DNA of 64,000 nucleotides, from contig JACJDG010000003.1 in NCBI GenBank assembly GCA_016432725.1, positions 3,472,001 to 3,536,000 of the forward strand. Reading direction: 5' to 3'. Below are positions 1-8,317 of this stretch, one piece after another (within the stretch, counting starts at the first letter, position 1; each line of letters starts with the position of its first letter). Under the pieces are notes generated by a model, which was not told the origin of the DNA, made no database searches, and saw only the letters and a list, made by a program, of their open reading frames with translations. The translations under genes and the position numbers were made by a program. The stretch is from Streptomyces sp. DHE7-1 (GTDB lineage: Bacteria; Actinomycetota; Actinomycetes; Streptomycetales; Streptomycetaceae).

Positions 1-271
1 CCACGTCGCGCGGGGAGCCGATGCCGCGCAGGGTCACGGTCGCGACGGTGTTGCCGGTCGCGCTGTCCACGGCGTAGATGTACGGCCCGTCGTCGCTGTC
101 GTTGTGCGTCCAGTAGATGCCGGGGTGCAGCCGGGAGGCGGCCAGGCCGCTGGACTCGGTGATCCTCGGGTCCTTGATGGTGAACCCCCGGTCACCGTCG
201 GCGGCGTGGGCGGGCAGCGCGCAGGCACCCGCGAGCAGGGCCCCGGCAAGCAGGGCGAACGGTCGACGCAT
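1..271 (-). CDS. Secreted beta-propeller (WD40/esterase-like) protein, N-terminal part
   Basis: This is the 5' part of a gene that leaves the window at base 1. It starts with ATG at 271 and encodes a typical Sec signal peptide: MRR, then a hydrophobic Leu/Ala stretch, and a likely AHA cleavage site near residue 24. The mature part contains ITESSGLAAS and YWTHNDSDDG and then a YAVDSATG strand, a pattern I associate with secreted Streptomyces proteins annotated as WD40-repeat or esterase-like. Only about 90 residues are visible, so the fold call is an inference. The neighbouring gene is divergent. Confidence 0.6.
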   Translation of the reverse strand, partial: MRRPFALLAGALLAGACALPAHAADGDRGFTIKDPRITESSGLAASRLHPGIYWTHNDSDDGPYIYAVDSATGNTVATVTLRGIGSPRDV

Positions 272-359
272 GCCCCAAGCCTGCCATTCGGCCCGTGGGT
301 CCGGTGGACGTGTCGGGCCTCACATCCCACCGCCCGCGGTGATCGTCCATCATGAGCGG

Positions 360-1042
360 GTGCTCAGGTTCATGCCCGTGGGGGACTCGATGACGATCGG
401 GAGCGCGGGCGAACACACCTGGCGTTACCGTCTGTGGCGGCACCTCTGCGACGCGCACGGCGGCCCGTTCACCTTCGTCGGCCCGCGCGAGGAGCTGTAC
501 GACAAGGTGGCCGAGGCGCCGGTGTCGTACGCGTACGCGGAACCGGACTTCCCCGGGCCCATCTGGCCGGCTGGGGCGAGGGCTGGCTGCACATGGCGCC
601 GCTGATAGGCGAGGCGGTGCGCCGGCACCGGGCCGACGTGCTGCTGGTCTCCCTGGGCCTGATCGACCTCGGCTTCTACACCAACGCCGAGCAGACGACG
701 GAGAACGTCCGGGCGTTCGTCACCGGCGCACGCGAGGCCAGGCCCGGCGTCCGCATGGTGCTGCTGCCGGTGATCCCGAACGTCCGCGCCCAGGCGGACG
801 AGGACTTCGCGGCCCAGGTCGACCGGTTCAACGAACTGCTCGCCAAGACGGTGGCCGACCTGGCCGAGCCCCGCTCCCCGCTGCTGCTGGCCTCGCCGCC
901 CGAGGCGTACGACATCGACGCGGACACCTACGACGGAACGCACCCCAACGCGAGCGGCGAGCACCGGATCGCGCAGGCGTTCGCCGCGGCGATGTGGGAG
1001 GCCTGGGGGATCGGACGGGCGTACGCGGCCGGAACGGGTTGA
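360..1042 (+). pseudogene. SGNH/GDSL hydrolase, frame broken by one missing C
   Basis: The N-terminal part (VGDSMTIG, the SGNH block I serine motif, then TWRYRLWRHL) is read in one frame up to about 551. From there the protein continues one frame back (AGWGEGWLHMAPLIG ... YDGTHPNASGEHRIAQ, the block V Asp-His motif) to the stop at 1042. Adding one C to the CCCC run at 551-554 restores a continuous protein of about 227 residues reading DFPRAHLAGWGEGW. Predicted role: secreted or cytoplasmic lipase/acylesterase-type hydrolase. The start is probably GTG at 360; ATG at 372 is possible. It is labelled broken as given, but see the homopolymer finding: the gene is probably intact in the organism. 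Confidence 0.8.
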
Positions 1043-1065
1043 CCTGATTCCGCCGCTTCCCCGTC

Positions 1066-1165
1066 ACCGTGCGTATCGTTGAACCGCGCGGCCGCTTCTG
1101 TCCGTGGGGCAGCCGGGGAGGAGCGCCACGATGACCGTCCTCGAAGACAGGATCGCGATGGCCGA
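1066..1165 (+). repeat. Leader repeat copy A of Uma2 genes
   Basis: This 100-base stretch covers the presumed promoter, RBS and first 12 codons of the first Uma2 gene. It aligns without gaps to 3523-3622 (offset 2457). The two copies are identical over 1104-1165 and differ at only a few bases upstream of that. The conserved part includes GGGGAGGAG as ribosome binding site, 7 bases before the ATG. Confidence 0.85.
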
Positions 1166-1724
1166 CGCCGACGCCAACACCCAGCGTCTGGACGACTGGT
1201 TCGAGCGCCTGGAGCGGATGCCCGTCCCCGAAGGATTCCGGGTCGAGGTCGTCGGCGGCAACGTCTTCATGACGCCGCAGCGAAACGCACACTGGCAGAT
1301 CATTCGCGCGTTCCTCTGGGCTCTCGATGACAGGTTCGGGAGGGACGTCAAGGTGTTCTCGGACGTCCGGATCGACTTCCCGGGGCACGAGAACGGCTTC
1401 TGCCCCGACGTCGCCCTGCTCAAGGACTCGGCGAAGCCTGACGACACGGGCCACTGGCGTCATCAGGACGTCGAGTTCGTCGCGGAGGTCGTCTCGCAGG
1501 GCACCGCCGCCAACGACTACGGCCCCAAGAGGACCGCCTACGCGACCGCCGAAGTCCCGGTCTACGTCATCGCCGACCCCTACCAGGGGCGCTGTCTCAT
1601 CCACACCGACCCCAAGGACGGCGACTACGCCGAGCCGGTGAGAGTGGACTTCGGCACCGACTTCGACCTGACCGGCACGGTGGTCGACCTCGTCGTGAAG
1701 ACGGACGCCTTCCCCCGCGACTAG
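1131..1724 (+). CDS. Uma2-family PD-(D/E)XK endonuclease-like protein (copy 1)
   Basis: 197 residues, the usual Uma2 length. The N-terminal helix (LDDWFERLERMPVPEGFRVE) is followed by the nuclease-like core: CPDVALL supplies the acidic residue, DVEFVAEVVSQGT the E-x-V strand, and DYGPKRTAYATAEVPVYVIAD the lysine/tyrosine motif. Uma2 proteins (DUF820) are predicted restriction-endonuclease-fold enzymes common in Streptomyces and cyanobacteria; their substrate is unknown. The start at ATG 1131 is set by the RBS GGGGAGGAG at 1115-1123. It is one of three Uma2 genes in this window and closest to the one at 3588. Confidence 0.9.
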   Translation: MTVLEDRIAMADADANTQRLDDWFERLERMPVPEGFRVEVVGGNVFMTPQRNAHWQIIRAFLWALDDRFGRDVKVFSDVRIDFPGHENGFCPDVALLKDSAKPDDTGHWRHQDVEFVAEVVSQGTAANDYGPKRTAYATAEVPVYVIADPYQGRCLIHTDPKDGDYAEPVRVDFGTDFDLTGTVVDLVVKTDAFPRD

Positions 1725-1776
1725 CCGGCCGGCCGCCCTTGCTTCGAGCGCACTCCAGGCCGTTGGCTAGGACACC

Positions 1777-2769
1777 ATGAAGTACACGCAGCTAGGACGC
1801 ACGGGACTCAAGGTCAGCCGACTCGTCCTCGGCACCATGAACTTCGGCCCGCAGACCGACGAGGCGGACAGCCACGCCATCATGGACGCGGCGCTGGACG
1901 CGGGCATCAACTTCTTCGACACGGCCAACGTCTACGGCTGGGGCGAGAACAAGGGCCGTACCGAATCGATCATCGGCAACTGGTTCGCCAAGGGCGGCGA
2001 GCGCCGGGACAAGGTCGTGCTGGCCACCAAGGTGTACGGCAACATGGGCGCCGACGGCGCGGCCTGGCCCAACCACGACAAGCTCTCCGCGGTCAACATC
2101 CGGCGCGCGGTGGACGCCAGCCTGAAGCGGCTGCGGACCGACCACATCGACCTGTACCAGTTCCACCACGTCGACCGGAACACTCCCTTCGAGGAGATCT
2201 GGCAGGCGATCGACGTGCTGGTCCAGCAGGGCAAGATCCTCTACGCCGGCTCCTCCAACTTCCCCGGCTACAAGATCGCCCAGGCCAACGAGATCGCCGC
2301 CCGGCGCGGCGGCACCATCGGCCTGGTCAGCGAGCAGTGCCTGTACAACCTCGCCGAGCGCCGCGCCGAGATGGAGGTCATCCCGGCCGCGCAGGAGTAC
2401 GGCCTCGGCGTCATCCCCTGGTCGCCGCTGCACGGCGGTCTGCTGGGCGGAGTCATCAAGAAGGAGGCGCAGGGCGGACGCCGTGCCTCCGGGCGGGCCG
2501 CCGACACCCTCGCCGACCCCACCGCCCGCGCGCGGATCCAGTCCTACGAGGACCTGCTCGACAAGCACGGCCTGGAGCCCGGCGAGACCGCCCTGGCCTG
2601 GCTGCTGACCCGGCCCGGCGTCACCGGCCCGATCGTCGGACCGCGCACCGCCGAGCAGCTCGAGTCGGCGCTCAGGGCCGTGGAGCTGGAGCTGAGCGAG
2701 GAGCTGCTGACCGGCCTGGACGAGGTCTTCCCGGGCCCGGGCCCCTCCCCGGAGGCCTTCGCCTGGTGA
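1777..2769 (+). CDS. Aldo/keto reductase
   Basis: 330 residues, full length for the AKR superfamily (TIM barrel, NADPH-dependent oxidoreductase). It begins KYTQLGRTGLKVSRLVLGTM. The catalytic tetrad residues are visible: Asp and Tyr in FFDTANVYGWG, Lys in VVLATKVYG, and His in LYQFHHVD. GPRTAEQLESAL near the C-terminus is the usual cofactor-binding region. The order suggests an AKR that reduces sugar-type or xenobiotic carbonyls, but the substrate cannot be read from sequence. ATG at 1777 follows a short AGGA. It stands alone between the first Uma2 gene and the convergent small gene at 2812. Confidence 0.93.
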   Translation: MKYTQLGRTGLKVSRLVLGTMNFGPQTDEADSHAIMDAALDAGINFFDTANVYGWGENKGRTESIIGNWFAKGGERRDKVVLATKVYGNMGADGAAWPNHDKLSAVNIRRAVDASLKRLRTDHIDLYQFHHVDRNTPFEEIWQAIDVLVQQGKILYAGSSNFPGYKIAQANEIAARRGGTIGLVSEQCLYNLAERRAEMEVIPAAQEYGLGVIPWSPLHGGLLGGVIKKEAQGGRRASGRAADTLADPTARARIQSYEDLLDKHGLEPGETALAWLLTRPGVTGPIVGPRTAEQLESALRAVELELSEELLTGLDEVFPGPGPSPEAFAW

Positions 2770-2811
2770 GCGACGCCGGCCGCTGATCGCCTCCGCGGCC
2801 GCGCCCAGGCC

Positions 2812-2901
2812 TCACCTGCCGAGCGCGGCCGCCAGGGCGACGACGGCGAACATCAGCACGAGCACAAAGGCCATGATCCGGTTACGGGTCTTCGGGTCCA
2901 C
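2812..2901 (-). CDS. 29-residue single-pass membrane peptide
   Basis: A very short gene with GTG start at 2901 and TGA stop at 2812. The peptide is MDPKTRNRIMAFVLVLMF followed by VVALAAALGR: a basic N-terminus and one hydrophobic segment. Codon third positions are nearly all G/C, as expected for a real gene. It begins 9 bases after the stop of thpR on the same strand, so it is probably translated from the thpR message. I recall similar tiny membrane peptides being annotated in Streptomyces, but function is unknown. Confidence 0.6.
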   Translation of the reverse strand: MDPKTRNRIMAFVLVLMFAVVALAAALGR

Positions 2902-2910
2902 GTATCGAGG

Positions 2911-3483
2911 TTAACCGGCCGCGCCCAGTGCCCAGCGGGCGACCGCCTCGTAGCGGGGCTGCTCGCCGGGCACGCCGGACTTCGGCAGGTCGCTGCGGAC
3001 GAGGACCAGCTCGTCCACCGTCCAGGTGCGGCTCGCGAGGTCGTGCAGCGCCGCCACGTAGGGCCGTACGTCCACCGTGGACCGGCTGCGGGCCACCGTC
3101 AGGTGCGCCTGGTAGCGGCGGTGCTCCCCCATTTCGATGCCGCTCCTGCGCGCCGCCGCCTCCGCGCGCCCGGCCAGCAGCCCCAGAGCGCGCAGATCGC
3201 CGTCGGCGCCCGCCCACAGCGCCTTCCCGCGCCCGAACTGGCCGCCGCCGCGCAGCGCCAGCCGAAAGGCCGGCGTACGGCCCGCAGCGCGCTCAAGACG
3301 CGTACGCAGCTCCGGCACCAGCGCCTCGTCGACCTCGCCGTAGAAGGCGAGCGTGAAGTGCCAACCGGGACGGCCGGTCCAGCGCAGCCCGTCCGCGCCG
3401 GGCAGCTCCCGCAGCGCCGCCACCTCCCGGGCGAGCGCGTCGGCGACGTCGTCCGGGGGCAGCAGGGCGGCGAAGAGTCTCAT
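2911..3483 (-). CDS. thpR: RNA 2',3'-cyclic phosphodiesterase (2'-5' RNA ligase family)
   Basis: 190 residues, normal for ThpR. The two HxT/S catalytic motifs of the 2H phosphoesterase family are present: HFTLAFYG near residue 42 and HLTVARSR near residue 127. The enzyme opens 2',3'-cyclic phosphates at RNA ends. It starts with ATG at 3483 (MRLFAALLPPDDV, the typical N-terminus). It is divergent from the second Uma2 gene with only 104 bases between them, and is followed by the 29-residue membrane peptide. Confidence 0.92.
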   Translation of the reverse strand: MRLFAALLPPDDVADALAREVAALRELPGADGLRWTGRPGWHFTLAFYGEVDEALVPELRTRLERAAGRTPAFRLALRGGGQFGRGKALWAGADGDLRALGLLAGRAEAAARRSGIEMGEHRRYQAHLTVARSRSTVDVRPYVAALHDLASRTWTVDELVLVRSDLPKSGVPGEQPRYEAVARWALGAAG

Positions 3484-3522
3484 GCCGCAAGTCTGCCGCG
3501 CACGCCCCGGCGTGTCCGGATG

Positions 3523-3622
3523 ACCGTGCGTATCGTTGTACCGCGCGGCTGCGCTCGCTCGTGGGGCAGCCGGGGAGGAGCGCCACGATGACCGTCCTCG
3601 AAGACAGGATCGCGATGGCCGA
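3523..3622 (+). repeat. Leader repeat copy B of Uma2 genes
   Basis: Second copy of the leader found at 1066-1165, at the same distance from its ATG (65 bases from the start of similarity to the start codon). It is identical over 3561-3622, including the RBS GGGGAGGAG and the codons for MTVLEDRIAMA. This supports recent duplication or gene conversion of the 5' end of the Uma2 gene. Confidence 0.85.
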
Positions 3623-4175
3623 GAGCGACAACACGACCACGCTCGACGAGATGTTCGAGCGGCTCGAGAAGATGCCCGTCCCCGAGGGATACAAGGTCGA
3701 GATCGTCGAGGGGACCGTCTTCATGTCGCCGCAGCGGGACACTCACTGGGAGATCATCGCGGACATCTACGAGCAGTTGCGCGCCAAGTACCCGCGCAAG
3801 CGCGTGAAGTCCGATGTGCGCATCGACTACCCGGGGCATCTGAACGGGTTCGCGACCGACGTGACGGTGATGGCGGAGGGCGCCGCGAGGACCGAGGACG
3901 GCCGCTGGGACTGCGGGGACGTCGAGTTCGTCGCCGAGGTCATCTCCCGGGGCACCGCCGCCAACGACTACGGGCCCAAGAAGGCCGCCTATGCCGAGGC
4001 CGGGGTTCCCGTCTACGTCATCGCCGACCCCTACCGGGGTGAGTGCCATGTCTTCACCCACCCCAGGGACGGCAGGTACGCCCTCGAGGTGAAGGCCGAC
4101 TTCGGGGAGGAGCTGGACCTCACGGGCACCCTTCTCGGTCTCGTCCTCAAGACCGACGAGTTCCCCCGCGACTGA
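3588..4175 (+). CDS. Uma2-family PD-(D/E)XK endonuclease-like protein (copy 2)
   Basis: 195 residues, paralogue of the Uma2 at 1131. The first 11 residues are identical, and the core has the same acidic and lysine motifs: FATDVTVM, DVEFVAEVISRGT, DYGPKKAAYAEAGVPVYVIAD. The middle and C-terminus have diverged clearly, so the pair is an older duplication whose 5' ends have stayed the same. The ATG is set by the strong RBS 7 bases upstream. Downstream and convergent is the MFS gene of the marR pair. Confidence 0.9.
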   Translation: MTVLEDRIAMAESDNTTTLDEMFERLEKMPVPEGYKVEIVEGTVFMSPQRDTHWEIIADIYEQLRAKYPRKRVKSDVRIDYPGHLNGFATDVTVMAEGAARTEDGRWDCGDVEFVAEVISRGTAANDYGPKKAAYAEAGVPVYVIADPYRGECHVFTHPRDGRYALEVKADFGEELDLTGTLLGLVLKTDEFPRD

Positions 4176-4194
4176 GTCCCGCTCCTCCCGCCCG

Positions 4195-5532
4195 TCAGGC
4201 CGCCGGGGCCAGTTGCTCCCTGGGGACGAAGCGGACCTGGGGGTGGCCGCGGTGCCAGCCGACCGAGAGGCGCAGGCCGCCGATGCGGGCCAGGACCAGG
4301 CCGATCGTGGCGGCGGCCACGGCCGAGATCACACCGCCGAGGGCGAAGCCGACCCGGGCGCCGTAGGTGTCCGTGATCCAGCCGACGACCGGTGCGCCCA
4401 GCGGTGTACCGCCCATGAAGACCATCATGAACAGGGCCATCACCCGCCCGCGCATGGCCGGGTCGGTGGCCATCTGGACCGCCGTGTTCGCCGTGACGTT
4501 GACCGTCAGGCCGAAGACCCCGATCGGGACCATGAGCAGCGCGAACAGCCAGTAGGACGGGGCCAGCGCGGCCACCGTCTCCAGCGTGCCGAAGGCCAGC
4601 GCGGCGGCGATCAGCAGCCGCAGCCGGGCCGTGCCGCGGCGGGCCGCCAGCAGGGCGCCGCCGAGGGAGCCGACCGCCATCAGGGTGTTGAAGAGGCTGT
4701 AGGCGCCGGCACCGGCGTGGAAGACGTCGTCCGCGTAGGCCGACAGCCACACCGGGAAGTTGAAGCCGAAGGTGCCGATGAATCCGACGAGGACGATCGG
4801 CCAGATGAGCTCGGGACGCCCGGCGACGTACCGCAGGCCCTCCCGGAGCTGGCCCTTGCCGCGCGGCGCGCGCTCGACGACGTGCAGCTCGCGCGAGCGC
4901 ATCAGCAGCAGACCGGCGATGGGCGCGGCGAAGGACAGGCCGTTGGCGAGGAACGCCCAGCCGGTGCCCACGCCGGTGATCATGAGGCCGGCGACGGCGG
5001 GGCCGACCAGCCGGGCGGACTGGAAGTTCGCGGAGTTCAGGCTGACCGCGTTCTGGAGCTGGCCGGGGCCGACCATCTCGGAGACGAAGGACTGCCGGGC
5101 CGGGTTGTCGACCACGGTGGCGAGTCCGACGGCGAACGCGGCGACGTAGACGTGCCAGACCTGGACGTGACCGGAGAGGGTCAGGAAGGCGAGCGCGAGG
5201 CCGGTCATGGCCATCGCCGCCTGGGTGACCAGGAGGGTGGGCCGCTTGGGCAGCCGGTCGACCAGGACGCCGCCGTACAGGCCGAACAGCAGCATCGGCA
5301 GGAACTGCAGGGCCGTGGTGATGCCGACGGCCGCGGAGGAACCGGTGAGACTGAGCACCAGCCAGTCCTGGGCGATGCGCTGCATCCAGGTGCCGGTGTT
5401 GGAGACGACCTGGCCGGCGAAGAACAGCCGGTAGTTCCGGACCTTCAGCGAGCTGAACATCGAGGACTTGCGGGCGGTGGGGGTAGTAGTGATCGGTGCG
5501 GGGGCGGAAGCTGCTCCGGATCCCGTACTCAA
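4195..5532 (-). CDS. MFS efflux transporter
   Basis: 445 residues with about 12 predicted membrane segments. LKVRNYRLFFAGQVVSNTGT and VDRLPKRPTLLVTQAAMA (the motif A-like loop between helices 2 and 3) mark the MFS_3/EntS-like drug-exporter group. I chose the TTG at 5532 because AGGAGGAGG lies at 5550-5542, 9 bases upstream; the ATG at 5460 has no RBS. It follows marR by 32 bases on the same strand, so it is very likely co-transcribed with and controlled by that repressor. Confidence 0.9.
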   Translation of the reverse strand: MSTGSGAASAPAPITTTPTARKSSMFSSLKVRNYRLFFAGQVVSNTGTWMQRIAQDWLVLSLTGSSAAVGITTALQFLPMLLFGLYGGVLVDRLPKRPTLLVTQAAMAMTGLALAFLTLSGHVQVWHVYVAAFAVGLATVVDNPARQSFVSEMVGPGQLQNAVSLNSANFQSARLVGPAVAGLMITGVGTGWAFLANGLSFAAPIAGLLLMRSRELHVVERAPRGKGQLREGLRYVAGRPELIWPIVLVGFIGTFGFNFPVWLSAYADDVFHAGAGAYSLFNTLMAVGSLGGALLAARRGTARLRLLIAAALAFGTLETVAALAPSYWLFALLMVPIGVFGLTVNVTANTAVQMATDPAMRGRVMALFMMVFMGGTPLGAPVVGWITDTYGARVGFALGGVISAVAAATIGLVLARIGGLRLSVGWHRGHPQVRFVPREQLAPAA

Positions 5533-5564
5533 AAGGGTTCGCCTCCTCCTGGGCTGGTGACGGC

Positions 5565-6008
5565 TTACAGGTGCGCGAGCTTCTCCAGCACCGGCGCGGC
5601 GGCGCGGAGTTTGGCCCACTCGTCCTCGTCGAGGGCGTCGACCAGGCCGGCCAGGAACGCGTTGCGCTTGCGGCGGCTCTCCTCGAGCATCGCCTCGGCC
5701 TGCTCGGTCCTGGTGACGACCTTCTGGCGACGGTCCTCGGGGTGCGGTTCGAGCCGGACGAGCCCCTTGCCCTCCAGCAGCGCGACGATGCGGGTCATCG
5801 ACGGCGGCTGCACGTGCTCCTTGCGGGCGAGTTCGCCCGGCGTGGCGGTGCCACAACGGGAAAGGGTGCCCAGCACCGACATCTCGGTGGGGCTCAGCGA
5901 CTCGTCGACCCGCTGGTGCTTGAGCCGACGGGACAGCCGCATCACGGCGGAGCGCAGGGAGTTCACGGCGGCGGCGTCGTCGCCATGGTTGAGGTCCGGC
6001 ATGGTCAT
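5565..6008 (-). CDS. MarR-family transcriptional regulator
   Basis: 147 residues, one winged helix-turn-helix domain. The recognition region is TPGELARKEHVQPPSMTRIV, and the wing carries the family D-R pair in PHPEDRRQKVV. It is upstream of the MFS exporter in the same operon, the usual arrangement for a MarR repressor of a multidrug pump that is induced by the pump substrate. The start is ATG at 6008 or 6002. A short inverted repeat overlaps the start (separate entry), suggesting autoregulation. Confidence 0.92.
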   Translation of the reverse strand: MTMPDLNHGDDAAAVNSLRSAVMRLSRRLKHQRVDESLSPTEMSVLGTLSRCGTATPGELARKEHVQPPSMTRIVALLEGKGLVRLEPHPEDRRQKVVTRTEQAEAMLEESRRKRNAFLAGLVDALDEDEWAKLRAAAPVLEKLAHL

Positions 6009-6033
6009 TAGCTTAACTCATTACTCTCGCTAA
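6008..6033 (-). promoter_or_regulatory. Candidate MarR operator
   Basis: Inverted repeat TTAGC (6008-6012) / GCTAA (6029-6033) enclosing TAACTCATTA (6014-6023), itself a TAA-N4-TTA dyad. It is AT-rich against its surroundings and sits directly at the marR start, where a MarR dimer would block the promoter. Inferred from position and symmetry only. Confidence 0.5.
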
Positions 6034-6156
6034 GGACCACCGGAGAGGGGGTGTGGGCCCGTGATGCCCGCCACTTGCCCCATTGATCACCCATAAGAGT
6101 GAGTCGTTTCCGAAAAGTGACGCATGGGACGGCCTGATGTGGCGACCCTCGTACTT

Positions 6157-6339
6157 ATGGGGACCACTGTGCTGAGCCTGCGGATAGACGGGGAGCTGCT
6201 CGAACGGCTCCGGCACCACGCGGCGAGAAGAGGAATGAGCGTGCAGGACTATGTGGTCCGCACGCTCATTCGGGACGACTTCGACGAGCGGTTCCAGACC
6301 GCCGTCGAGGAGACGGAGAAGTTCTACGGCGTCACCTGA
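6157..6339 (+). CDS. Small ribbon-helix-helix-like protein
   Basis: 60 residues: a short strand (VLSLRID) followed by two helices (GELLERLRHHAARRGMSVQ and DYVVRTLIRDDF), the layout of an RHH/MetJ-Arc DNA-binding protein or antitoxin, then an acidic tail. No toxin gene is next to it; the flanks are marR and a purine permease. The start may be ATG at 6157 (no RBS) or GTG at 6169 (GGGGA 5 bases upstream). The call rests on the predicted fold, not a recognised family. Confidence 0.7.
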   Translation: MGTTVLSLRIDGELLERLRHHAARRGMSVQDYVVRTLIRDDFDERFQTAVEETEKFYGVT

Positions 6340-6357
6340 CGCCCGCGCCTCAGGTGA
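6332..6357. terminator. Bidirectional hairpin made from two converging stop codons
   Basis: TCACCTGA (6332-6339) and TCAGGTGA (6350-6357) are perfect 8-base arms around a 10-base GC loop. The left arm ends in the stop codon of the RHH gene and the right arm carries the stop of the permease gene on the other strand. Likely a shared terminator. Confidence 0.55.
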
Positions 6358-7799
6358 GGCCCAGGGCCGGCATCAGGTAGTAGAAGGCGAACACCGCGGC
6401 GACGACGTACATCGCGACCGGCACCTCGCGGAACCGCCCGGCGGCCAGGCGCAGCACCACGAAGGTGATGAAGCCCATGCCGATGCCGTTGGTGATCGAG
6501 TAGGTGAACGGCATCATCATCATGGTCACGAAGGCCGGGATGGCGATGGTGTAGTCCGCCCAGTCGATCTCCTTGACGGAGTTCGAGAGGATCAGGAAGC
6601 CCACCGCGACCAGGGCGGGCGTGGCCGCCTGGGACGGGACCATGGTGGCGACCGGGGTGAGGAAGAGGGCCACCGCGAAGAGGGCGCCCGTGACGACGTT
6701 CGCGAATCCCGTGCGCGCGCCCTCGCCGACACCGGCCGTGGACTCCACGAACGCGGTGGTGGCCGAGGAGGAGCTGGCGCCGCCCGCCGCGACCGCGATG
6801 CCGTCGACGAAGAGGACCTTGTTGATGCCGGGCATGTAGCCCTGGGCGTCGGTCAGCTTGGCCTCGTCGCCGATGCCCATGATCGTGCCCATCGCGTCGA
6901 AGAAGCACGACAGCAGGACCGTGAAGACGAAGAGGATGCCGGTCAGCACGCCGACCTTGGCGAAGCCGCCGAAGAGGCTGAACTGGCCGACCAGGCCGAA
7001 GTCGGGGGTGGCCACCGGGTTGCCGGGCCACTTCGGGACCGTCAGGCCCCAGGCGGAGACGTGGGCGACCGAGTTGACGATCAGCGCGAGGACGGTCATC
7101 CCGACGATGGAGATCAGGATCGCGCCCGGCACCTTGCGGACGATCAGCGCGAAGGTGAGCAGCGCGCCCAGGACGAAGATCAGCACGGGCCAGCCGTTGA
7201 GGTGACCGCCGACGCCGAGCTGGAGCGGGACGGTGGTCTGCGCGGCGTCCGGCATACGGGTGACGAAGCCGGAGTCGACCAGGCCGATCAGCATGATGAA
7301 CAGGCCGATACCGATCGAGATCGCCTTGCGCAGACCGAACGGAACGGCGTTCATCACGCGCTCACGCAGTCCGGTGGCGACCAGCAGCATGACCACGAAG
7401 CCGGCCAGCACAACCATGCCCATGGCGTCCGGCCAGGTCATCCGGGGGCGAGCTGGAGCGCGACGACGGAGTTCACACCGAGACCGGCGGCGAGCGCGAT
7501 CGGCACGTTGCCGATGACGCCCATCAGCAGCGTGGTGAACGCGGCCGTCAGCGCCGTCGCGGTCACCAGCTGGCCGTTGTCCAGGTGGTTCCCGTACATG
7601 TCCTTCGCGCTGCCGAGGATGATCGGGTTCAGCACGATGATGTACGCCATCGCGAAGAAGGTGGCGAGACCGCCCCGGATCTCGCGGCCGAGCGTGCTGC
7701 CGCGCTCGGAGATCCGGAAGTAGCGGTCGAGAGCGCCGTAGGCGGGAGTGCCGCCCGGCTGCTCGGGGCTGGGACCTTGGCAGGAGCCGAGGTGGACAT
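6350..7799 (-). pseudogene. NCS2/AzgA-type purine permease, frame broken twice
   Basis: About 483 residues once two single-base gaps are repaired. Part 1 (7799 to about 7768) encodes MSTSAPAKVPAP; part 2 includes FRISERGSTLGREIRGG and MAYIIVLNPIILGSAKD; part 3 runs from MTWPDAMGMVVLAGF to YYLMPALGLT. Breaks are at GGGG 7765-7768 and GGGGG 7444-7448 (plus strand); one extra G at each gives a continuous NCS2 protein. ATTAFVESTAGVGEGARTG is the signature region of the AzgA guanine/hypoxanthine transporters. Role: proton-driven purine uptake. The start is ATG at 7799, with GAGG 5 bases upstream. Almost certainly intact in the organism. Confidence 0.85.
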
Positions 7800-7948
7800 G
7801 AGGACCTCATCACCAGCGGGGTTCCCCCGAGCCCCGTTGGAGTTTCATACGAACAGAAGCGGCCAAAGACAAACGGTTTCAGTATGAACGTATGAGAGAT
7901 AAAGCGCCATCTCCGCGCGTAGACCTGATCGCCTCGTAAGCTGTCCCC

Positions 7949-8218
7949 ATGACGAAGTGGACCCCGAAGCACGAGGCACCGGAGCCCCTGGAGGGGCCCG
8001 TGGTCGCCACCATCACCGGCGGCACGATCGTGTGGTTCGTCCTCTTCCTGGTCCAGCTCCCCTTCTACGGCTGGTTCGACGACCACGGGCACCTGTGGTG
8101 GCTGTGGACCTGCCTGGCCGGCGGCGGTCTCGGCCTGATCGGCGTCTGGTACGTGCGCCGGCGCGACGCGGCGATCAAGCGGGACGCGGCGCTGAAGGCG
8201 GCCACCGCGGGCAGGTAG
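7949..8218 (+). CDS. DUF2530 membrane protein
   Basis: 89 residues with two predicted membrane helices (ITGGTIVWFVLFLVQLPF and WWLWTCLAGGGLGLIGVWYV) and a basic C-terminus (RRRDAAIKRDAALKA). It matches the DUF2530 pattern of small actinobacterial membrane proteins. It is divergent from the purine permease across a 149-base gap that contains CATACG (from 7850) and CGTATG (from 7888) as a loose inverted repeat. Function unknown. Confidence 0.85.
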   Translation: MTKWTPKHEAPEPLEGPVVATITGGTIVWFVLFLVQLPFYGWFDDHGHLWWLWTCLAGGGLGLIGVWYVRRRDAAIKRDAALKAATAGR

Positions 8219-8317
8219 CGGCCGCCCTCCAGCCGGCGCGGGACGCCCCTCCTCCCCAGGTCGGATCTTCCCCCACTCGGCAGGTGAAGCCGCAGATCCG
8301 CACGTACCGTCGAATGC

